From Microcaldota archaeon (GTDB taxonomy: Archaea > Iainarchaeota > Iainarchaeia > JAADDC01): 17,096 nucleotides of DNA. The DNA is taken from assembly GCA_027074515.1 (NCBI GenBank), contig JALTCQ010000132.1, forward strand, positions 1 to 17,096. Direction: 5' to 3'. Below, one piece after another: positions 13,008-17,096 of this stretch (position 1 is its first letter; every line of letters begins with the position of its first letter). The notes beneath the pieces were generated by a model, which was not told where the DNA came from, did not search any database, and saw only the letters and a list, made by a program, of their open reading frames with translations. The position numbers were made by a program, and so were the translations under genes.

Positions 13008-14717
13008 ATGCCCAGACGTAAGAGTAGCAAAAAGAAGGAAGAAATTGATGAGAAGAATGCCGTCAAGGAGCAGGCGGCAAAGAATGAAGAAAAGAAAAAG
13101 GACGTGAAGATGGAGAAAAAGGAGGTAAAGAGCCAAAAGAAGGAAGAACACGTGGAAAAGACGGAAAAGAAAGCAAAGAAGGCGGCAAAGCAGCCCGTGA
13201 ATCCGACGTACGCGGTCATCGGCATCGCAGCGGTTGTTCTGGTCGTAGGCATTGTCATTGGGATGTCCATAGGCGGCACGGCAAAAACAACGAGCACCGC
13301 AAGCTTCTCCAAGCCCGTGGCGTACGTTATAACTGACCCATACTGCTCATTCTGCAACGACGCGCTCAACAAAGGGATAGACCTGCTAAAGACCCAGTTT
13401 AACTTTTCAGACAAGGAGTTTGACGTGAAAAGAATATCGTTCTCCGACAAAGAAGCCCAAGAGATATACAAGGCTATAGAAACGGCAAATCCCCAGCTCG
13501 CATTCATTCCCTCTATCGTATTCGAGGGGAACATCCAAAACACAGGGTTCTACAAGAGCCTGGACAGCCTGGCAAAGAAGAGGGGCTTTGACATATCAAG
13601 GGTAATTATCCCTGCTGGAAAGTACTACGTTCTAGCGCCAGCGTGGGTAACGCACCGCTATGACCCGAGCAAACCCGAAACAAAGGTCTATATATACACG
13701 GATCAACCAGTTCAGCTATACAGACTGGCTGGAGCGATAATGAACACAGGGGACAACATTATTGTGGAGTTTAAGCAAAAGGACGGGGATTATCTGTACA
13801 AGATAGAAGGCCCCACGAGCGTCATATCCAAAATAAAGCAGTACTTCCCCAACGCAGAGGTTACAAACACAACGATAACGGTTCCGCTAATCAAGGCAGA
13901 GATAAAAGCCGCGAGCAAGCAGGTAGCAGACCAGGTGGCGCAGTTCCTCCAAGGGGCAATGCAGGGCGTCCAAGCGACGGAAGACGGGCAGCCAGACAAG
14001 AATACATACTTCGTAGAGGTCATAACGAACAGGCCCGACGTCATCGGAAAGATTGTGCCTCCCGAGTGGAACAGGGATGGAAACGTGTTCTACGTGCTGA
14101 AGGCAAAAAAGCCAGTGGTGGACCTCTTCGTCATGAGCTACTGCCCATACGGCCTGCAGGCGGAGAAAGCGATCATACCAGTGATCAAACTACTGGGCAA
14201 CAAGATTGACTTCCACGTACGCTTCGTAAACTACTCCATGCACTACACTCGGGGAGAGATCACAGAGAACAGCAGGCAGTACTGCATCCAGGAGAAAGAC
14301 GACAACGCGTACCTCAACTATCTGAGCTGCTTCACAAAGACAGGGAACGCAAACGCGTGCATGAAGCAGGCAGACATCAACGCGGCAGAGATCAACGCAT
14401 GTATTAACGCATTAGACAAGGAGTACAACATCACAGCGACTCTCAACAACCGCGCGTCATGGGGCGGCATGTTCCCGCCGTACCCCGTAGAAGACCAGAT
14501 GAACAAGGACTACAGCGTACGCGGCTCCCCAACGTTGGTAATTCAGCACGTTCCAATGGGTGGAGCACCCAGGAACCCAGAGGCGCTAAAGGAGCTCATA
14601 TGCGCCGCGTTCCTGAACCCTCCAGCAGAGTGCAGCACCACGCTGTCGTCCCAGAATACGAGCCCGGGATTCGGGAGCAGTGCAAATGCAAGCGCATCTG
14701 CAGGCAGCTGCGGATGA
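13008..14717 (+). CDS. Membrane-anchored protein with two thioredoxin-fold domains (CSFC and CPYG)
   Basis: The product is 569 residues from the ATG at 13008. Residues 1-64 are a lysine/glutamate-rich, probably coiled segment on the cytoplasmic side, and 67-90 are one membrane helix. Outside lies a first thioredoxin-fold domain with CSFC (113-116) and a proline near FIPSI (168). A middle region (about 225-365) has no recognised motif. A second, DsbA-like domain follows, with MSYCPYGLQAEKAI (CPYG 379-382), YCIQ (Cys426), further cysteines (441, 451, 465, 532, 542) and SPTLVI (508-512, cis-proline). The C-terminus is serine/alanine-rich and ends GSCG. CPYG domains of this type are common in archaea. 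The protein probably catalyses disulfide exchange at the cell surface. The next gene is a paralogue. Confidence 0.88.
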   Translation: MPRRKSSKKKEEIDEKNAVKEQAAKNEEKKKDVKMEKKEVKSQKKEEHVEKTEKKAKKAAKQPVNPTYAVIGIAAVVLVVGIVIGMSIGGTAKTTSTASFSKPVAYVITDPYCSFCNDALNKGIDLLKTQFNFSDKEFDVKRISFSDKEAQEIYKAIETANPQLAFIPSIVFEGNIQNTGFYKSLDSLAKKRGFDISRVIIPAGKYYVLAPAWVTHRYDPSKPETKVYIYTDQPVQLYRLAGAIMNTGDNIIVEFKQKDGDYLYKIEGPTSVISKIKQYFPNAEVTNTTITVPLIKAEIKAASKQVADQVAQFLQGAMQGVQATEDGQPDKNTYFVEVITNRPDVIGKIVPPEWNRDGNVFYVLKAKKPVVDLFVMSYCPYGLQAEKAIIPVIKLLGNKIDFHVRFVNYSMHYTRGEITENSRQYCIQEKDDNAYLNYLSCFTKTGNANACMKQADINAAEINACINALDKEYNITATLNNRASWGGMFPPYPVEDQMNKDYSVRGSPTLVIQHVPMGGAPRNPEALKELICAAFLNPPAECSTTLSSQNTSPGFGSSANASASAGSCG

Positions 14718-14726
14718 ACGGGGTAA

Positions 14727-14735
14727 GGTTTTAAC
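14727..14735 (+). promoter_or_regulatory. TATA-like box of the second thioredoxin-fold gene
   Basis: GGTTTTAAC is centred about 28 bases before the ATG at 14759, 10 bases after the stop of the previous gene. A pyrimidine-rich stretch ending in five T (about 14741-14757) lies between box and start and could also end the upstream transcript. The second paralogue therefore seems to have its own leaderless promoter. Confidence 0.45.
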
Positions 14736-14758
14736 AGCCACCCACCTTTCTTTTTACT

Positions 14759-16060
14759 ATGGTTGATAGAAAAGACACAAACAGCGCGAAACTCATTCTG
14801 GCGGTCATTGGAGCTGCCGTTATCGGAGCTGTGCTCGGAGCAATATTGGTTATGCAGGCAATGGGAACAAGGCCAGGCGACAGAACGGTATATATCGTAG
14901 AACCAAGCTGGTGCAGCAGCTGTAACACCGCGTTTGCACCATTGGAGAAAAAGCTGGAGCAATCTGCAACAGCTGATGGCTGGAAGGTGATAAAGCTGTC
15001 CGCGCTGAGCCCGCGGACGAAGCAGCTGGCAAAGGAATTAAACACAAATATCCTCTCGGTGCCCGCAGTAATAGTTAAGGGCGACCCGAGTAGCGCAGGG
15101 TTCCTGAAGAAGCTGGGAGCACGGTTACAGAGAGTGGGAGATTACTACATCGTTGTTCCGAGTTGGCCCACAGGAGTGGCAGATGTAACGAAGGGATGGG
15201 TAGACGTGCAGGCGTATCTGGATAAAAACGTGATAGACAAGAACCGCGTGGTCCAACTCGTCGAGCAGAGCATCCCAAACGCGAGAATAAGCATTCACAT
15301 GGCCAAGGGACCATATGTGCTGCTCGTTACAGCCCCACCTGGAACGTTGGGTCTCCTAGCAGCACGAATCCCGATAGCAGAGAAGACAGAAGCCAGCATA
15401 GAGATTCCACGGGTAGTGGCAAACGTCTCAGGAAGCCAGAAGCTTGTGCAGGAGATAAACGCAGCGCTTCGGGCGAGCATACCTGGAATTGGCGTGCAGG
15501 AATCTAACATACCAGTGACGGGGCTGGCAACGATCCAGACAAACTGGCCAGAGCTCGTGGCAAAGGCGATACCGGGCAGCCAGATCTACAACAACGTTGT
15601 AGTCGTCCCGAGACAGGAAACTGTGGCGCTAACGCTCTACCTGGACGTGAACAGGGAGAGCAAGGTACTAAAAGAGTTAAACGAGCTTGCTCCCACGGTT
15701 GGAGCAAGAATTCATGTTAGTCCGATATACATACTGCTCCTACGGAACGGGCAGGTCACAACGCCGGAAGAGGGAGGCACAGAAGAGGCTCTGCGAGAGT
15801 ACTGCGTGTACGCGAACTACGGAGGAGCGGCATGGCTGAGGTTCGCCCTTGGAGAGGACGTAAACGTGGATGAGAACACTATCCAGAAATGCGTCCAGAA
15901 GAATGGCCCACAAATCGCCCAAGTGTTCCTGAATCAAACGTACGCAAAGAGGATAACAAAGCAAGCAGTGGTGGCGAACGGCTGGTACGTGACGGACAGC
16001 CCCAAGGATGCTGTATGCACCCTCCTGAACAACGTGCCCGCAAACGTATGCAGGGGGTGA
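14759..16060 (+). CDS. Membrane-anchored thioredoxin-fold paralogue with CSSC and a degenerate second domain
   Basis: This 433-residue protein has a very short cytoplasmic end and one membrane helix at 11-34. A thioredoxin-fold domain with PSWCSSC (CSSC 52-55) and a cis-proline candidate in SVPAVIV (Pro102) follows. The remainder parallels the upstream gene: a middle region (about 145-285), then a second domain. There the position of CPYG is occupied by VNRE (297-300, in LYLDVNRESKVLKELNEL). Cys349 (EYC), Cys378, and Cys420/Cys431 (AVCTLLNNVPANVC) correspond to Cys426, Cys465 and Cys532/Cys542 of the upstream protein. This looks like duplication followed by loss of the second active site, with structural cysteines kept. 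It could partner the upstream protein in a redox relay. The stop is followed after 4 bases by the next gene. Confidence 0.87.
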   Translation: MVDRKDTNSAKLILAVIGAAVIGAVLGAILVMQAMGTRPGDRTVYIVEPSWCSSCNTAFAPLEKKLEQSATADGWKVIKLSALSPRTKQLAKELNTNILSVPAVIVKGDPSSAGFLKKLGARLQRVGDYYIVVPSWPTGVADVTKGWVDVQAYLDKNVIDKNRVVQLVEQSIPNARISIHMAKGPYVLLVTAPPGTLGLLAARIPIAEKTEASIEIPRVVANVSGSQKLVQEINAALRASIPGIGVQESNIPVTGLATIQTNWPELVAKAIPGSQIYNNVVVVPRQETVALTLYLDVNRESKVLKELNELAPTVGARIHVSPIYILLLRNGQVTTPEEGGTEEALREYCVYANYGGAAWLRFALGEDVNVDENTIQKCVQKNGPQIAQVFLNQTYAKRITKQAVVANGWYVTDSPKDAVCTLLNNVPANVCRG

Positions 16061-16064
16061 AGCA

Positions 16065-16718
16065 ATGAAGGTGAGATATTTAGGCCACTCCGCGTTCCAG
16101 CTGATTGGCTCCAAGAACGTCCTGATTGACCCGTTTCTCTCGGGAAATCCCATGGCAGCAGAGCTTAACGGCAAGCCGGACCTTATCCTCGTAACGCACG
16201 CGCACGGAGACCATCTCGGCGACGCGGTGGATCTGTCCAGACGTTTTAACGCGCCCATCGTCTGCATGTACGATATAGCCCAGCACCTCCGCGGTGTAAA
16301 CGTGTACGGTATGAACTACGGGCCTGCGAGGATAGAGGGGCTTGACGTGATCATGGTGCCTGCATGGCACTCATCGTCCATGAACGGGCAGGAAATAGGT
16401 AATCCCGTAGGGTTCATCGTCAAGATGGATGGAAAGACGGTCTACCACGCGGGGGACACCTTCGTCTTCGGCGACATGGCCCTCTTCAGAGAACTTTACG
16501 GCCCAATAGACGTGGCACTTCTGCCCATTGGTGGCTACTTCACCATGGGGCCAAGAGAGGCAGCGAAGGCGGTGGAGCTGCTCAGGCCAAAGATCGTAGT
16601 TCCAATGCACTACAACACGTTCCCACCCATCCGCCAGGACCCTGAAGAGTTCAAGCGACTCGTGGGCGACAGGGCAAGGGTGGAGATCCTCAAGCCAGGG
16701 GAAGATCTTGACGTCTAA
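16065..16718 (+). CDS. UPF0173 metal-dependent hydrolase (metallo-beta-lactamase fold)
   Basis: This 217-residue protein has the full metal site of the family: THAHGDHLGD (His45, His47, Asp49, His50), a His in PAWHSS (His102), HAGDT (His128, Asp131) and a C-terminal MHYNTFP (His182). Start and end match UPF0173 (MKVRYLGHSAFQLIG; LKPGEDLDV). Members are widely conserved in archaea and bacteria; the substrate is unknown. The ATG is 4 bases after the stop of the thioredoxin-fold gene, and GGGGGTGA (16053-16060) supplies a Shine-Dalgarno-like site, so it is probably co-transcribed. It is cytosolic, with no signal peptide. No link to redox chemistry is visible in the protein itself. Confidence 0.93.
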   Translation: MKVRYLGHSAFQLIGSKNVLIDPFLSGNPMAAELNGKPDLILVTHAHGDHLGDAVDLSRRFNAPIVCMYDIAQHLRGVNVYGMNYGPARIEGLDVIMVPAWHSSSMNGQEIGNPVGFIVKMDGKTVYHAGDTFVFGDMALFRELYGPIDVALLPIGGYFTMGPREAAKAVELLRPKIVVPMHYNTFPPIRQDPEEFKRLVGDRARVEILKPGEDLDV

Positions 16719-16720
16719 GC

Positions 16721-16730
16721 CTTTTTAACT
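16721..16730 (+). promoter_or_regulatory. T-rich/TATA-like element after UPF0173
   Basis: CTTTTTAACT lies 3-12 bases after the TAA stop at 16716-16718. It may be a poly-T transcription terminator for the upstream operon, a TATA box for the tRNA transcript, or both. If it drives the tRNA, the start site would be near 16750 and the primary transcript would include the three hairpins at 16790-16839. Confidence 0.35.
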
Positions 16731-16789
16731 TTCCCCACAATACTCTTTTGGCGGAAGCCCTTTGTAGAACAACAACGCGGAAATGTGAG

Positions 16790-16839
16790 TATGGGGCTGA
16801 AGCCCCATAGCCGCGCTCGCGCGGCCAAAGAAGTTGGCC
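16790..16839 (+). repeat. Three consecutive hairpins directly before the tRNA
   Basis: Three inverted repeats follow each other. The first is TATGGGGC / GCCCCATA (16790-16797 / 16802-16809, loop TGAA). The second is GCCGCG / CGCGGC (16810-16815 / 16820-16825, loop CTCG). The third is GGCCAA / TTGGCC (16823-16828 / 16834-16839, loop AGAAG). The second and third share three bases, so they would alternate. The last base of the third stem abuts the first base of the tRNA (16840). They could be a processed tRNA leader, a terminator-like barrier, or a mobile repeat; the sequence does not decide. Confidence 0.75.
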
Positions 16840-16951
16840 GGGGCCGTAGCTCAGCCTGGTCAGAGCGTCGGTCTTATAAGACCCGCTCTGAGACAAACGT
16901 CTCCGGGTTGGAGTAAACCGAAGGTCCGGGGTTCGAATCCCCGCGGCCCCA
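16840..16951 (+). tRNA. tRNA-Ile with anticodon UAU and a 37-base intron
   Basis: All arms fold. The acceptor is GGGGCCG (16840-16846) with CGGCCCC (16944-16950), and the discriminator is A (16951). The D arm is GCTC/GAGC with loop AGCCTGGTCA. The anticodon stem is TCGGT (16868-16872) with ACCGA (16917-16921), and the T arm is CGGGG, TTCGAAT, CCCCG. The mature anticodon loop is CTTATA plus A, giving anticodon TAT at 16875-16877, which reads AUA (isoleucine). The intron is 16879-16915, at the usual 37/38 position. Its ends fit a bulge-helix-bulge: both three-base bulges read TAA and are cut symmetrically, with an inner helix GACCCG/CGGGTT. The central four-base helix is imperfect. CCA is not encoded. 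Most archaea read AUA with a modified CAU tRNA, so UAU is unusual. Confidence 0.9.
16879..16915 (+). other. tRNA intron with bulge-helix-bulge ends
   Basis: The 37-base intron lies between positions 37 and 38 of tRNA-Ile. It forms ACCCG/CGGGT (16881-16885 / 16906-16910) and an inner hairpin GAGAC/GTCTC (16890-16894 / 16899-16903, loop AAAC), with the unpaired CTCT (16886-16889) and adjoining bases on the 5' side. Both splice bulges read TAA. The central helix between the bulges pairs CTTA with GGAG, which gives only two standard pairs and one wobble, so this is a relaxed motif. Confidence 0.75.
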
Positions 16952-16952
16952 T

Positions 16953-16967
16953 GGGGGCTCCGCCCCC
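16953..16967 (+). terminator. GC-rich hairpin just after the tRNA
   Basis: GGGGGC (16953-16958) pairs with GCCCCC (16962-16967) across a TCC loop. It begins two bases after the tRNA discriminator. No long T run follows directly, so a 3' processing signal or stabilising hairpin is as likely as a terminator. Confidence 0.4.
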
Positions 16968-17024
16968 TATAACCCTGTATCCTGCGTTCGAAGCCCAGCA
17001 GGCCTTTCACTCAAACAAAGTTCT

Positions 17025-17032
17025 ACTTTTAA
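17025..17032 (+). promoter_or_regulatory. TATA-like box before the right-edge gene
   Basis: ACTTTTAA is centred about 28 bases before the ATG at 17056, the same geometry as the other promoters in the window. It supports a new transcription unit starting at the right edge. Confidence 0.45.
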
Positions 17033-17055
17033 CCACTTGGGACCATTCTCAGAAC

Positions 17056-17096
17056 ATGTACTTCGACAAGAACGCCATGAAGATGCTCCAGCGCAT
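17056..17096 (+). CDS. Start of a gene cut by the right edge; possibly nascent polypeptide-associated complex (NAC)
   Basis: Only 13 full codons are visible: MYFDKNAMKMLQR. A TATA-like box lies 28 bases upstream, so this is probably a real, leaderless start. Archaeal NAC proteins begin with a short segment, often with an asparagine and several methionines, followed by a KMM/MKM-x-Q-M-G-like helix, and this start resembles that. With so few residues the identification is a suggestion only; other small proteins could begin this way. Confidence 0.35.
   Translation, partial: MYFDKNAMKMLQR

Noticed and set aside
12911..13543. 210-codon hydrophobic open frame on the minus strand opposite the first thioredoxin-fold gene
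   Set aside because: The phenylalanine/serine runs are the complement of lysine/glutamate codons (AAG/GAA) in the plus-strand coiled segment, so it is an artefact of composition.
16981..17002. CCTGC / GCAGG stem enclosing GTTCGAAG, resembling a tRNA T arm
   Set aside because: The T-loop-like word is short and no acceptor or anticodon arm can be built around it, so it is not enough to call a tRNA remnant or integration site.
16690..17010. 106-codon open frame on the minus strand across the tRNA region
   Set aside because: It reads through a perfectly folding tRNA and its flanking hairpins; such frames are a known source of false proteins (the AAGIRTPDLRFTP-type sequence of antisense tRNA).
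1..17096. CRISPR arrays, insertion sequences or prophage genes
   Set aside because: I found no regularly spaced direct repeats, no transposase or integrase motifs and no phage structural proteins by reading; a computed repeat search would be needed to exclude short ones.

Overview
The window is archaeal. It holds an archaeal class-1 release factor (aRF1), an archaeosine-transglycosylase-like protein, archaeal-type UMP kinase, a DUF373 protein, a presenilin/signal-peptide-peptidase homologue (PSH), ZPR1, and a tRNA gene with a bulge-helix-bulge intron. Most operons start with a TATA-like box about 24-28 bases before the start codon, which suggests leaderless mRNAs. The lineage cannot be fixed from the sequence. 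A DPANN-like or other deep euryarchaeal lineage is a guess, based on compact spacing and the tandem thioredoxin-fold membrane proteins. Genes are tightly packed, with many ATGA start/stop overlaps, and TGA is the commonest stop (12 of 18 visible stops; TAA 4, TAG 2).

Layout. 1-826 (-): SPFH/stomatin-like membrane protein, cut by the left edge. 860-4008 (+): an operon of DUF373 membrane protein, PSH intramembrane aspartyl protease, and an OBG/Ygr210-type GTPase. 4041-5666 (+): a translationally coupled quartet of a small antitoxin, a RelE-like toxin and two calcineurin-like phosphoesterases. 5647-7827 (-): an unrecognised 726-residue protein with an HEETH motif near its C-terminus. 7858-8634 (-): a MIP18/DUF59 Fe-S assembly factor and a small histidine-rich unknown. 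8690-9058 (+): a COG4900-like metallopeptidase. 9045-9728 (-): UMP kinase. 9769-12476 (+): aRF1 overlapped by a TgtA-like protein. 12451-12957 (-): ZPR1. 13008-16718 (+): two membrane-anchored tandem thioredoxin-fold proteins and a UPF0173 metallo-beta-lactamase-fold hydrolase. 16790-16967: three consecutive hairpins, an intron-containing tRNA-Ile(UAU), and one more hairpin. A new gene starts at 17056 and runs off the right edge.

Functional themes are membrane quality control and proteolysis (SPFH, DUF373, PSH), translation and tRNA (aRF1, TgtA-like, ZPR1, GTPase, RelE toxin, tRNA-Ile), and envelope redox or disulfide chemistry (the two thioredoxin-fold proteins). The most unusual points are: (i) a full-length TgtA-like protein whose two catalytic aspartates and base-binding motifs are replaced while its zinc site and PUA domain remain; (ii) an aRF1 with NIKD where NIKS is usual; (iii) an archaeal tRNA-Ile reading AUA with a UAU anticodon, interrupted by a 37-base intron and preceded by three back-to-back hairpins; (iv) a thioredoxin-fold paralogue that has lost its second active site; and (v) the 726-residue orphan.
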